Counted from the stretch's first letter, positions 23,110-34,149 are shown. The stretch is DNA of 64,000 nt from Geotrypetes seraphini (GCF_902459505.1 NC_047096.1:1488001-1552000), one strand, 5' to 3'. Notes: a model not told the origin generated them from the letters alone. Program-made: numbers and translations.

Positions 23110-24045
23110 CTTCATTTAAATACACTCAAACACATCCAGTGTTGCTTCTCACGGCACATCTGGGGCAAACTCTCCCTCCTAAACACCGTGTCTGCTTCTC
23201 ACTGCACTATTTGGGGGATTCAATCACTACTACTTGTCACTTAGCATTGAAAGGCGTACGCAGTGCTGTACATTTTGACATTTATAGACGGTCCCTGCTC
23301 GGAAGAGCTTACAATCTAACTTGGACAGACAGACATGACGTAGAGGGTTGGGGATGCAGAACCCAAGGGGAGAGGAGTTAGGAGTCTAAAGCACTCTCAA
23401 AGAGGGTCTGGGCCTTGAACACTGCCAAAGACGGAGCCCACTGTAGGGATTCGGGCAGGTTGTTCCAAGCATACAGTGCAGCAAGGCAGAAGGGACGGAG
23501 TCTGGCATTGGCAGTTGAAGAGATGGGCACAGAAAGGAGGGACTTACCAGCTGAATGGAGCTCACGGGGGATATGTGAAGAGAGAGAGTGAGGGGCAGCT
23601 GAGTTGAGTGCATTTGTAGGTCAGTAAAAGGAGTTTGAATTGTATTCGGAAACGGATGGGAAGCCAATGAAGTGGCTTTAGGAGAGGGGTAACGTGAGTA
23701 AAGCGGCTTGCCCGGAATAGGAGTCATTCAGTTGAATTCTGGAAGGATTGGAAGGGAGTGAGATGGCTAAGCAGAAAGCCTGAGAGTAGCGACTTGCTCT
23801 AGTCTAAGCGCAATGTGTGTTTCAGAGAGGAACGGTCCGATTTTGGTAATATTCTAGAGGAAGAAGTGGCTCTGCACATCTGGAACAAAGCTTCCCTCCC
23901 AAACACAGCGCCTGCACATCTGGGGCACAGAGTAGCAGTAGATCTGCCCATCTGGAGGATTCAATCACCTCCGAAACACTGCGCCTGTTTCTCACTGCAC
24001 GTCTGGGGCAATCGGTCTCCTCCCAAACACTACTCCGAAGCTGGT
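23110..24045. repeat. Degenerate minisatellite (about 48 bases), interrupted by an L2-like block
   Basis: Units of the form TGCACATCTGGGGCA, CTCCCTCCCAAACAC, TGCTTCTCAC occur at 23120-23225 and again at 23870-24045. A block with AGTGCTGTACATTTTGACA and GAAGAGCTTACAATCTAACT, antisense LINE-type sequence, fills the gap. Confidence 0.65.
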
Positions 24046-24059
24046 TCTGGTGCTACGTA

Positions 24060-24300
24060 GGGAAAGCAGCTGATTAACCTGCTAGGCTGGGTCCCAGTAA
24101 TCACAGGCCATGCTAATCAGCTGGAAGGGTGCTGGGTCTAGGCAGAGTGATAAATGGAGGCCTGGTAAAGATTTATTTCTAATTATCCCATTTCTTTCTC
24201 TCCATTACCTTTTATAGCATAAATTTATGACACCATTATGGAAGTTCACGGGGAGCGATGGGGGACGCTGTTTAATACTAATACCAATACTGATAATAAT
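24060..24300. promoter_or_regulatory. Non-repetitive AT-rich block, candidate conserved element
   Basis: No repeat words are seen; CAGCTGATTAACC, GCTAATCAGCTG, GATTTATTTCTAATTATCC and CATAAATTTATGACACC look like binding-site-rich DNA. This is inference only. Confidence 0.3.
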
Positions 24301-24639
24301 TAAAGAAAGATTAATATGAAGAGCGATGCGGTCGGTGGTCCCCAGAGTCTGCTCTGGCCTTTATCTCAATGCACCGCACTGTGTCCTTGCCAGCAGGGTA
24401 ACCCGTCCTCGGCTTCTCTCTCTCATATGATGAGCACGCTCCAGGCTTTGGCAAAAGTGCTTTCAAGGGCAACAGCATCAATCCATCACTGCTCCTCTCT
24501 TCCCCTACCCTTCTATGCTCCCCTTTCCCCTCCGCTTTTCTTTCCTCTCCCTCTTCCTGTCTTACACTCTTTCCTTCTTTCTGCTTTTTGCATGTTCGCT
24601 GTTCCCTGTATTTTGAGCTCCACTCCTCTGCTCTCCCCT

Positions 24640-25130
24640 TTAAGAACATAAGAACAGCCGTACTGGGTCAGATCAATGATCCGTCTAGTCGAGACTTCTG
24701 GCAGAATTCCAAAGAGTAACAAGATTCCAGAACCCCAAGTAATAGCAACATTCCGAATCCCTAAATACCAGCAACATTCCATGCTACCGATCCAGGGCAA
24801 GCAGTGGCTTCCCCCAGGTCTTTCTTAATAACAAGACTGGACTTTTCCTCCAGGAAATTGTTCAAACCCTTCTTAAAACCAGCTATGGCGTAGGGTTGGG
24901 CAGTTTAACTATTCTATTCCAGAGCTTAAGAACCTAAGACTAGCCTTACTAGGTCAGACTAGTGGTCCATCCAGGTTACTAGTACCTGGCCAAAACCCAA
25001 AGAGTAGCAACATTCCACGCTACCGATCCAGGGCAAGCAGTGGCTTCCCCCATGTCGTTCTCAATAATAGACTATGGACTATTGTCTAAGTAAAGCAATA
25101 TTTCTTCCTATTTCAAAGTATGTTCCCTGG
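24640..25130 (-). mobile_element. CR1 antisense copies, two in tandem
   Basis: AACATAAGAACAGCCGTACT at 24643 starts one copy. AACCTAAGACTAGCCTTACT at 24930 starts a second, both with AGTAGCAACATTCCA-type words. Confidence 0.85.
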
Positions 25131-25539
25131 TTTTTGTAGCTTTCTCTTCCTCTCTTTCTCTCTCTTGACTTACCCAGAAGAGGGACAGGCTGGGATTTAA
25201 AACCTTTCTGTATTACCCCCCCATCAGTACAGGCCAGGGAGGTGCAGGAGAGGCTGAAGTGTGCGTTTTCTGTCTAGCGTGTCGGTCTGTTATAGGCTGG
25301 ATTTTCTGCTTTAGATTCCTGAGGCAGATCCTCACGGCCAAAACACAATTCGTATCGTGTTAATCTCAAACCTTTTCCCCAGTTGGATGTTTCTGGTTTT
25401 TCACGTACAATTAACTAAATCCAAATCCATGGGTTAACTTTATTGGCATGACACATTTGCCATGCTGTTGCCAAAGTATCCTATAAAGGGGGTAACTCTG
25501 TATGGAAAATCGATTCATATACTTGAAGGAAGGAGGGAG

Positions 25540-26200
25540 TGCATGAATTTGGGACACAGAATGGAGAGAGGGAATGTGTTAGGACACAGAAGGAAAAGAG
25601 GGGGCATAAACTTGGGAAGGAGGGAGGGGGCATGAACTTGGGACATAGGATGGAGGGAGGAAGAGAAAGATGTTGAGGTGGGGGAGGGAATAGAAAAAGA
25701 GAATTGTTGAGCATGGGTCTGAGTGAGAGGGAAAGAGATGGTGTACATGGGGAAAGGAAGAAAGAGGAGAATTGTTGGATATGGTGATGAGAGAGGAGTG
25801 AGGTGGAGAGAGAGGGAGAAAGGATGTAGTGGTGGATGGATGGATGGATGGATGGAGGAAGAGATGTGGAGAGGGGTGATAGAAGGAGAAATGTTGGTTA
25901 TGGGATTGGTTGGCAGGGGTGAAAGATGCTGCACACAGTCTGGGAAAGAAGAGAGGGAGAAATGTTGGATGTGGCAGTAGAGAGAGTTGGAGAGAAGCAC
26001 CATGGATCCCTCTCTCTCTCTTTCCCCACTTCCTTTGCAGCAAGGGAGGGAATGAGAGAAAGACAGATGGACAGTGAGAGAGGGAGACATGTTGCCAATA
26101 GGGGTGGAAGAGAGAGGAAGAAATGCTGTGAAAAGGGGGGGAAAGAGTGTGCTTTGTGTAGTTTAATTTTGTTACTAAGATTATATTGGAAGAAATGGCA
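25540..26200. repeat. Purine-rich degenerate repeat with GGAT run
   Basis: The + strand is almost all A/G over about 650 bases, with recurring GAGAAATGTTGGATATGG-like words roughly every 80-100 bases and a pure GGAT run at 25831-25855. The long frames on the - strand are low-complexity artefacts. Confidence 0.75.
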
Positions 26201-26429
26201 TTTACAAATAGTACTATTATTATGGGGCCTGGTCTGAGGTGGAGGTTGGGTGGGTCTGGGGTGGGGTGAGACTTCTAGAGTTTGTTGTATGGTGAGGAGG
26301 GGTTGGGTTTTGTTTTCTATATAAGATGGATGGGCTGTACATGCCTTGCTCTGTTGTTTTGTATCGCTCTGGTTTGCTTTTTGCATTGTTATGTATGTTT
26401 GTCTAGCAATAAAAACAGATTTGACACTA

Positions 26430-27120
26430 AAACCAGCTGCGTTAATCACTTCTGTCTCATTGGAGTGGAGTTGTAGCCTCATGGTCGATGCAGTGGCTTG
26501 AGAACCCACTAAAGAAGTCTCTGTATCTAAAATGTCAACCACTTTGACTGTAACCAGAGAAAGGCAACGTATCAGATGCCATCTCCTTTCTGAGCTGAGG
26601 TGTCGGGGTTACTGTCTTCCCAAATTTGAGCTCCCTGTGAGTAATATTTCAGGTGCACTAAGCCCAAGGCTTTACTGGGAGAAACAACTAACCAGCTAGT
26701 CACACACACTTGCCGATCCACTCCCACCCTAGGGAGATTGTTTGCACATTTTCCTTTAAGTTAGTCACTCTTGTTTCTGTCTAAAGTCCTGTTACTCATC
26801 TATGTTCCACCTCTGCTGTCGATGTTAAGATGTTTAATTGTGTATCGTGTGACACGGTCAGCCTGAGTACTAGCAGATTAATACTTTTAATACTCGGTCT
26901 ATCACCTATGTCCAGAGTCCTCTCGCTGTACACCGCCTTGGGTGAATTTCTTTCAAATGCAAACCTAACAAATTTCTCCACACCAAAAATTTGACAATCT
27001 GAGGAACTCATTTACTAATTAATTCAACTGCATAGTTAATAAATAGACTCCTTTTTAAACAATGCAGCTGCATCTTGAACATTTTTCAATCACATTAATG
27101 CATGGTAAGATATTTACACA
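26430..27120. other. Old SINE/L2 debris
   Basis: ACTTTGACTGTAACCAGAGA at about 26542 matches the tail of the SINE at 44900. TACACCGCCTTGGGTGAA near 26930 is an L2 hairpin half. No gene was seen. Confidence 0.4.
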
Positions 27121-27493
27121 CATCAATAAATGAGGGGAGATAGGAAGGTCCTGCTCCTATGAAATTTGGTACAACCTGAAAGTAGAAGGTCCCAGTTTCG
27201 CCCAGTTTGACCATTGTTCTTTACAGGTACCAGTGGTGTGTGGTCAGGGCCTTCAGGAAATTTGCCCCACCCCCTAAAGGCCCTGAGGGCACGGCTCTGA
27301 ATTTTATTGGTTGAGCAGGCAACAGGCAGAAGCTGCTCAGCCAATCAAATTCGGATCAGTCCTGTCAGGGCCTTCAGGGGGTTTGGAGAATCCCCAGCCC
27401 TAGAGCCCTGCTTTTTCATTTTGTTTATTTTGTTTGATATGGTTTGACTGGTTGAGCTGGCTGCCTACTCAACAAATCACACTGCATCTAGCA

Positions 27494-27671
27494 CAGGGGG
27501 TAGGGAACTCCGGTCCTCGAGAGCCGTATTCCAGTCGGGTTTTCAGGATTTCCCCAATGAATATGCATGAGATCTATGTGCATGCACTGGGCTTTCAATG
27601 TATATTCATTGGGGAAATCCTGAAAACCCGACTGGAATACGGCTCTCGAGGACCGGAGTTACCTACCCCTG
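27494..27671. mobile_element. hAT fold-back element with 8-base TSD
   Basis: The arms start CAGGGGGTAGGGAACTCC and pair nearly fully; ATCTAGCA is repeated exactly at 27486-27493 and 27672-27679. The octamer is changed to ATGTGCAT. Confidence 0.95.
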
Positions 27672-27789
27672 ATCTAGCAGAAAGTAAACAAAAAAATAAG
27701 AAAAGCAGGACTGGGGATTCACTTAATCCCTCACCTTACGCCACTGGCATGTACTGACATTTGCAAGGACCTCTTTTGTCATCACACTG

Positions 27790-28012
27790 AACCATTTAAA
27801 AAAATATTTATATTCTGCATATCCTACAATTCTATGCGGATTACAAATTATGCAGGTACTCAAGCATTTTCCTTATCTGTCCTGGTGGTCTCTCACTATC
27901 TAATGTACCTGGGGCAAAGGGGATTAAATGACTTGCCCAGTGGGATTCAAACCCACAACCTCAGGGTGCCAAGGCTGTAACTCTAACCACTACACCACAC
28001 ACTCCCACAACC
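27790..28012 (-). mobile_element. tRNA-type SINE
   Basis: On the - strand, GTGGTGTAGTGGTTAGAG (box A region) and GGGTTTGAATCCC (box B) are followed by CTGGGCAAGTCATTTAATCC and GTACCTGCATAATTTG. It is a LINE-mobilised Pol III repeat. Confidence 0.8.
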
Positions 28013-28119
28013 ATCTCTTAGAGGGGAAAGTAAACTGCCTCCTGTTAAGCTAAATATGATTTTTTTCCCCATTTAAATCACTTTTAGGGTAATTTTATAC
28101 TAAAATCTGTTTTACTCTT

Positions 28120-28215
28120 TTGGGATCTTGCCAGGCACTTGTGATCTGGATTGACCCCTATGGGAAACAGGATACTGGGCTTGATGGACCTTCGACCTGT
28201 CCCAGTAGGATCAGG
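28120..28215 (+). mobile_element. CR1 3' end fragment
   Basis: TACTGGGCTTGATGGACCTT and GACCTGTCCCAGTAGGATC are the sense CR1 3' end. Confidence 0.7.
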
Positions 28216-28489
28216 TTTATACACCAGGGTTAAAAAGGAAGAGATTGAACTTATACCTGAATATCCAATGCTAGTTGCTATCCAGAAGTTTCCATTGAAT
28301 ATCAGGCTATTCCAATGATCGTATCAAGCGGAGTATTCTGATGACCGTGCTTAATGGGATATACAGTGACCACCATTTTAATCGGGGTATTCCAGGGACT
28401 GGAGTTCTTATCGGGATATTGCGGTGACCACAGAAATAGTATCTCTGTTCTAACTCCACAATCTCTGCATTAAGAAAGAGGAAGATGGG

Positions 28490-28610
28490 TGGAGCTTTGC
28501 CATCATAATTAACAATTAGCATGGATTGTGTTCTGTTAATTTTGTGGTTCCAAGTAATTAAGAAGTTAATTAGTGTAGTGTCAATTAAGATTTAATTAGT
28601 GAGAACTTTG
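28490..28610. promoter_or_regulatory. Cluster of TAATTA-type homeodomain sites
   Basis: TAATTAACAATTAGC, GTTAATTTTG, AGTAATTAAGAAGTTAATTA, CAATTAAG and TTTAATTAGTG fall within about 100 non-repetitive bases, at least seven AATTA cores. This is a possible enhancer between MDFI and TFEB; there is no functional evidence. Confidence 0.35.
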
Positions 28611-29294
28611 GAACTTCCTCTACTGCAGCAAATCAGCTGATGGGGTGGGAAGCCAGGCAGACCTCAAGAAAAGCTCTTCCCCTGGGGGAATGAGAACAGA
28701 GGGACCCCGCTGTAAATTCTGAGCCCTGATGTCCTTGTAGCCTTGGACTGTGTCTATAATGAGACCAAACACTCCAGTGAGCTGAGAGAAGCTTCAGGAA
28801 GGGTCAAGTTTGGTAACCAAAGACTGAATGCAAATATAGTGTTATGACATGGAGGAATAAATTAAGAGCCCCAAGTCATGTGCCCTTCCTTCTCCATCTT
28901 ATATCCTAATCTAAACCTGTATGCCTCCCCCCACCATGTGGCCCTTATGTGAATGCTGCCTGATACCCCCTTTAATTCATCGCTGAAGGCAGGTATTTGA
29001 GGCTCAGAAGTTCAACAGAGAACAAAGTAATGGGGTGAATATGAGTAGTGTACACTAACCATGAGAATGTGAGCATAGCAACACAGGATAGTAAGACAGT
29101 GACCGAAGTCCGAGAGGTGCTGGGTTATGTAAAAAAAAAAAAAAAAAGCAGAGGTGTTGCCAGCCACTTAAAGGCCTGGAGCACGCACTCATCAAGCAAG
29201 CCTAGAAAAACACAGGACCCTGCTTGCCCTATGGGGACAATTTTAAAAATGGGCACCAAATACACTGGAAGATCCAGACAATAGGACTTCACAG

Positions 29295-29486
29295 CAGGGC
29301 TACTCAGTTCCAGCCCTTGAGGTCCAGAGGCAGGCCAGCTTTTCAAGATATCCAAATGAATATGCATGAGAGGATTTGCTTGCACTACCTTCTTGGTATG
29401 CAAATCTCTCTTATGCATATTCATTGTGGATATCCTGAAAACCTGGCCTGCCTCTGAACCTCAAGGACCGGAATGGAGTAGCCGTG
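29295..29486. mobile_element. hAT fold-back element with atypical flanks
   Basis: CAGGGCTACTCAGTTCC and its inverted partner bound the element, with ATGCAAAT inside. The 8-base flanks are CTTCACAG and CTGTGAAG, inverted instead of direct copies. Confidence 0.85.
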
Positions 29487-29534
29487 CTGTGAAGGTTGAT
29501 TTTACACACGATCAGCAATGTTCCGCCAAACTAG

Positions 29535-29830
29535 AGAATGACACGGGGACAAATTTGTCTCACTCCCCACAGGAACTCAATTTCCCCGTCCCATCTTGTC
29601 CCCATGAGTTTTGTCGCTGTCTCATTCCTGTAAGCTCTGCCTTAACCGCACAAGCCTCGAACACTGATGATTTTAAAGTGTTTGAGGCTTGTGTAGATGA
29701 GGACGGAGCTTAGGCATTGGTGGAATGAGGCCTTATGACATCACAATCTGAGCTCTAGAATGTTGCGATTTAGGATTTTAAAGCGTTTGAGGCTTGAGCA
29801 GTAACTCCCTCTACATGCAGGGATCTCAGT
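29535..29830 (+). mobile_element. Ac-group hAT non-autonomous element, one end visible
   Basis: TAGAGAATGACACGGGGACA at 29535 matches the end of the 58812 element, and the interior CTGCCTTAACCGCACAAGCC matches too. The right end is unclear. Another copy of this end lies at 30143. Confidence 0.65.
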
Positions 29831-30185
29831 TCAACTTTGGAGTGAAATGAAATGGTTGAAAGATAAGAAATCTAGGAATAAGGGAAAATGGTGAGGAAGA
29901 AGGAAGGAGTGGCTGCTTGAGGAAGGAAAGATGTCAAGAAAAGAAAGGAAGTGTTTCAGAAAAGTAAAAGGAGAAAATCAGAAAAGAGAAACCAAGATCA
30001 ATATAAAAGAAAACTCCCCAATAGAAATACCATGTACACTGATGCAGTAAATGGTTTCAGAATGTAATGCTCAGTGTTAGGTCAGGGTTAGGCAAACAGC
30101 TAAATAACTGTGCAAAAGGTCCCTTTGATAAGAAGTTGGTGTAGAAAATGACACGGGGGCAAATTTTTCTCCATCCCCGCAGGAA

Positions 30186-31390
30186 CAAAACATGAAAAAG
30201 GATCTGCAAAAGTTAGAGGAATGGTCTAATATCTGGCAACTCAAATTCAATGCAAAGAAGTGTAGAGTAATGCATTTGGGGATTAGAAATCGGAAGGAGC
30301 CATATGGGCTGGGAGATGAGAGGCTGATATGCACAGATGGGGAGAGGGACCTTGGGGTGATAGTGTCTGAAGATCTAAAGGTGAAGAAACAGTGTGACAA
30401 GGCAGTGGCTGTTGCCAGAAGTTTGCTAGGCTGAATAGAGAGAGACGTGACCAGTAGAAGAAAGAAGGTGTTGATGCCCCTGTACAGGTTGTTGGTGAGG
30501 CCCTACTTGGAGTATTGTGTTCAATTTTGGAGACCGTATCTGGTGAAGGACATAAGAAGACTTGAAGCGGTCAAGAGGAGGGCAACGAAAATGATAGGAG
30601 GTTTGCACCAAAAGACCTTTGAGGAGAGACGGGAAGCCCTGAATATATATACCTTAGAGCAGTGATTCCCAACCCTGTCCTGGAGGAACACCAGGCCAAT
30701 CGGGTTTTCAGGCTAGCCCTAATGAATATGCATGAGAGAGATTTGCATATGATGGAAGTGATAGGCATGCAAATTTGCTTCATGCATATTCATTAGGGCT
30801 AGCCTGAAAACCCAATTGGCCTGGTGTTCCTCCAGGACAGGGTTGGGAACCACTGCCTTAGAGGAAAGGAGGGACAGGGGAGATATGATTCAGACATTCA
30901 AATATTTTCCAGAGAAAGGAAAATGGTAAAACCAGAGGACATAATTTGAGGTTGAGGGGTGGGAGACTCAAGAGTAATGTAAGGAAATTCTTCTTTATGG
31001 AGAGGGTGGTTGATACCTGGAATGTGCTCCCTAGAGATGTGGTGAAGAAAACAGTGATGGAGTTCAAAAAAAGCATGGGATGAAAACAGAGGATCTCTAA
31101 TCAGAAAATAATGGTACATACTGAAGAACTAAGACCAGGACATGGCCGTTTGGTTGAGGATGGGCTGAGGAGGGCTTCAAAGGCTGGGATGGTTTAGATG
31201 GGCTGGAGTGAGCTTTGACGGAGACTTCAGTAGATGGACCCTAAGCACAGCACTGGGCAGAGCTTTGGGTTCTGGCCCAGATATAGCTAAAAACAAAAAA
31301 AAATCAGTAATTTAAAGAGAGGGTAAGGTTGGGCAGACTGGATGGACCATTCGGGTCTTTATCTGCCGTCATTTACGATGTTATTATTTC
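30186..31390 (+). mobile_element. CR1 LINE, 3' half, split by an hAT element
   Basis: The frames read [54 protein letters not shown] and [20 protein letters not shown], then resume after the insertion at 30660-30855. One early stop and a frame shift beyond it make it inactive. A close relative is intact at 60000. Confidence 0.93.
30660..30855. mobile_element. hAT fold-back element inside CR1, with 8-base TSD
   Basis: CAGTGATTCCCAACCCTG and CAGGGTTGGGAACCACTG are the ends. CCTTAGAG is repeated at 30652-30659 and 30856-30863 and interrupts the CR1 codons for YTLEER. Two octamers are inside. Confidence 0.96.
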
Positions 31391-31794
31391 CACGCAGATC
31401 CCTTCATCAGTCTGACCCTTTGTAACTTTGGAGGCTCAGGTGATACTTGTTTATCCTTCTTGTTGGTTCCTTAAAAGTTTAACAGTTGATGAAGAGCCCA
31501 GTTTTCCCAAGAGTAATACGACCACTTAAACGTCGCACGTATGTGCTAATGTGTTCTTGTGTCTAATGACTATGTTCCCCACCCCACCCCCATTTTCCTC
31601 ATGCTCTTCTGTTTACAGACTCACCAGTTAATAGGCAAGGGGTTTGCTCTGGCCTGAGGCCTAGGGGCAATTGCCTTGTATGACCCCTTTGACCGTCTCT
31701 ATGTGTGAGTTTGGGTCACTCTGATACGTATGTGTATGCTTGCCTCTCTGTGTAATTGTGTGTCTGAATATGTGTGTGTGCCTTTCTCTTTCCA

Positions 31795-32010
31795 CTATGA
31801 ATGGAATCCAGCATTGTGTGACAGGATATAATTAGAGGCACTTATTGTGGCCATTACACGGCAGTGAGGCCTGTGAAGTGACACGTGAACCGTCAGTTCC
31901 TTATTCATGCCATTAAAGAGACTCATTAGCGGCCGCAGTGCCATGTCAAATTACTCTCACTGCTCATTTCCACATGTCATCAATTTTAATTTAAGAGCCA
32001 AAGAGAGAGC
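31795..32010. promoter_or_regulatory. Non-repetitive block, candidate conserved non-coding element
   Basis: GGATATAATTAGAGGCACTT, CATTAAAGAGACTCATTAGC, CATGTCATCAATTTTAATTT and similar words lie in a segment free of the window's repeats. This is inference only. Confidence 0.35.
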
Positions 32011-32482
32011 AGTTTCTGTGTGGCTCTGCTGGAAGAAGGAAGGGAGGGGCCCAGGGCCCAAAAGGAAACTTGAGGTCTGTGGACAAACACAAGGGATATG
32101 TCTGGCCCTTCCTTCACCGTCCGATCAGACAAATGCCTCAGAATATTTGAAATATGTGCTCAGGAGTTCATAAAGCTTGCTTGTAAAGTTACATTACCCC
32201 AAGGAAGGGTGAACAGGAGCAAAACCACAGGGGGTGAGAAAGATCAGAGCATGGGCGCCTGCTCCCAACCTGGCCTGCTGAGAAGGACGAAGAGAACCAA
32301 AGGTAAAGGTGGAAGGAGAGAGGAGTCAGCGGGAGGTAAATGATCCATGCCAACGGCTGATCACATCGTGAAAAGGTCTGACAAACATTGGATGGGAGAG
32401 TTGCATAAATGAAAGATAGATGTGGAAGGAAGTTATATTGTAGTGATAGGGTGGATTGAATCGATGGAGATATAGCACTAGG

Positions 32483-32805
32483 GGAGAGTGTGACGCAGTG
32501 GTCAAAGCTACAGCCTTGGCAGCCTGGGGGGGTGGGTTCAAACCCAAGCTGCTCCTTGTGATCCTGGGCAAATCGGTGGCAAGACAAAAGCGCGCGGCTA
32601 ATTGCGTGAAGACAACTCAGCGCAATGACTACGAACCGGGCAAATCACTACATTTCCCATTGCCCCAGGTACATTAGATAGATTAGGAGCCCACCAGGAC
32701 AAATGCTTGCGTACCTGAATAAATTCATGTAAACCGTTCTGAGCTCCCTGGGGAGAAAAGCATAAAAATTTGAATAAATAAAAGTTTCTGTCTCTGATAA
32801 CCAGA
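32483..32805 (+). mobile_element. tRNA-type SINE with a 63-base insertion
   Basis: GACGCAGTGGTCAAAGCTAC (box A side), GGGTTCAAACCC (box B), CTCCTTGTGATCCTGGGCAA and ACCTGAATAAATTCATGTAA follow SINE order. A 63-base insertion (32575-32637) sits between direct copies of GGGCAAATC. Confidence 0.88.
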
Positions 32806-32807
32806 GC

Positions 32808-33090
32808 TGATCCTGTGATGTCACAATGTCTCATTCCACCAATACGAGCCCATCTCAACAGTGATGTCACAATGTCTCATTCCACCAATACGAGCCCATC
32901 TCAACAGTGATGTCACAATGTCTCATTCCACCAATACGAGCCCATCTCAACAGTGATGTCACAATGTCTCATTCCACCAATACGAGCCCATCTCAACAGT
33001 GATGTCACAATGTCTCATTCCACCAATACGAGCCCATCTCAACAGTGATGTCACAATGGCTCATTCTCAACAGTGATGTCACAATGGCTG
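32808..33090. repeat. 46-base minisatellite, about six copies
   Basis: The unit has GTGATGTCACAATGTCTCAT, TCCACCAATACGAGCCCATC and TCAACA. The first copies are identical; the last ones are shorter. The unit is the sequence found just 3' of the SINE at 56480-56560. Confidence 0.95.
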
Positions 33091-33136
33091 GATTGTCCTA
33101 TACCTCGCTCACTTTCACTATGTTTTGATTTCTAGA

Positions 33137-33310
33137 GTAGTGCAGTGGTTAAAGCTACAGCCTCAAACCCACGCTGCTCCTTGTGACCCTGGGCAAGTCA
33201 CTTAACCCCCCCATTGCCCCAGATAGATTGTTGGTCCACCGGGACAGTCAGGGAAAAATGCTTGAGTATCTGAATAAATTAATGTAAACCATTCTGAGTT
33301 GCCTGCTAAA
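33137..33310 (+). mobile_element. tRNA-type SINE
   Basis: GTGCAGTGGTTAAAGCTACA, CTGGGCAAGTCACTTAACC and GAATAAATTAATGTAAACC are the same family as 32483. Box B is partly lost (CAAACCC only). Confidence 0.8.
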
Positions 33311-33517
33311 ATACCTGCAATCCCCCCCACCTCCCCCCACCCCAATGGCAAGTTCTTCTCTGACTGTGCAGTTCACGTCCCCTGCTAACATTATGTTCTC
33401 TCGGTGGCTTAAGTCAAAAACCAAGGATATAAACAGAGAATGCCAAAGTGGAGATGGAACAGAGACAAAATCAAGTCATAAATATTTATTAAGAACAATA
33501 ACAGTCAGTTATATATA

Positions 33518-34147
33518 GGGACAGATTCACTAAACTCCCCTACCGATCCGATCCGTGGCCGAGGGGGCTGATTCATGACACGTCCACATGCAAATGGGGA
33601 CGATTGGAATCACGCACCCAACAGACTGCACGGATCACTGAATAGTGACCCCCAACGCATGCGCAGAGCATCTGTAGATGGTCTGTGCATGCTTACAGAG
33701 CAGCGGCCTTTTTTTAACTTTTATACTTCGTGAGCCCATGGTTTTAACCCGCTTTAAACCCGCGGGTTAAAACCATGGGCTCGCACTGCGGGGAAGGCAA
33801 GGAGAGTTGGGGCAGAAGCAGGGCAACGAGTCAGGGCAGAAGCAGGGCGGCAAGTCGGGGCAGAGAGCAGGAGAGTTGGGGCAGAGAGCAGGAGATGCAG
33901 TCGGAAAGGACGTGAGCAACTGGTCCCCAGCAGCTGCATGTTTCTTGATCGGCCAGCCCAGTCGGTGTTCCAGTTTTTTGTTAGTGAAACGCTGCCTGCC
34001 TACTTTATAAGCCATTCTCCCTCATTTGCATGCGTGGTTTGGATCGGATCAGAGGATGATCAGCCACTAGGTTAGTGAATCGGGTCGGAGGAAAATTGGG
34101 TCACAAAGTGGTCGGGACACTATCGGTGTCCTTAGTGAATCTAGCCC
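33518..34147. mobile_element. Non-autonomous DNA transposon, 630 bases, with internal 20-base palindrome
   Basis: The ends are GGGACAGATTCACTAA and, inverted, GGGCTAGATTCACTAAG; both are flanked by ATA. Arms at 33732-33751 and 33763-33782 pair perfectly. Sub-terminal GGTTAGTGAATCGG repeats the end motif. The superfamily is not settled. Confidence 0.8.
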
Positions 34148-34149
34148 AT

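Noticed and set aside
25515-26542. Long - strand open frames over the purine tract
   Set aside because: Compositional artefacts: Ser, Pro, Leu and His runs from a C/T-rich strand, no domain.
32808-33090. CRISPR-like repeat array
   Set aside because: Units are directly adjacent without spacers, in a vertebrate genome, and derive from a SINE flank; it is a minisatellite.
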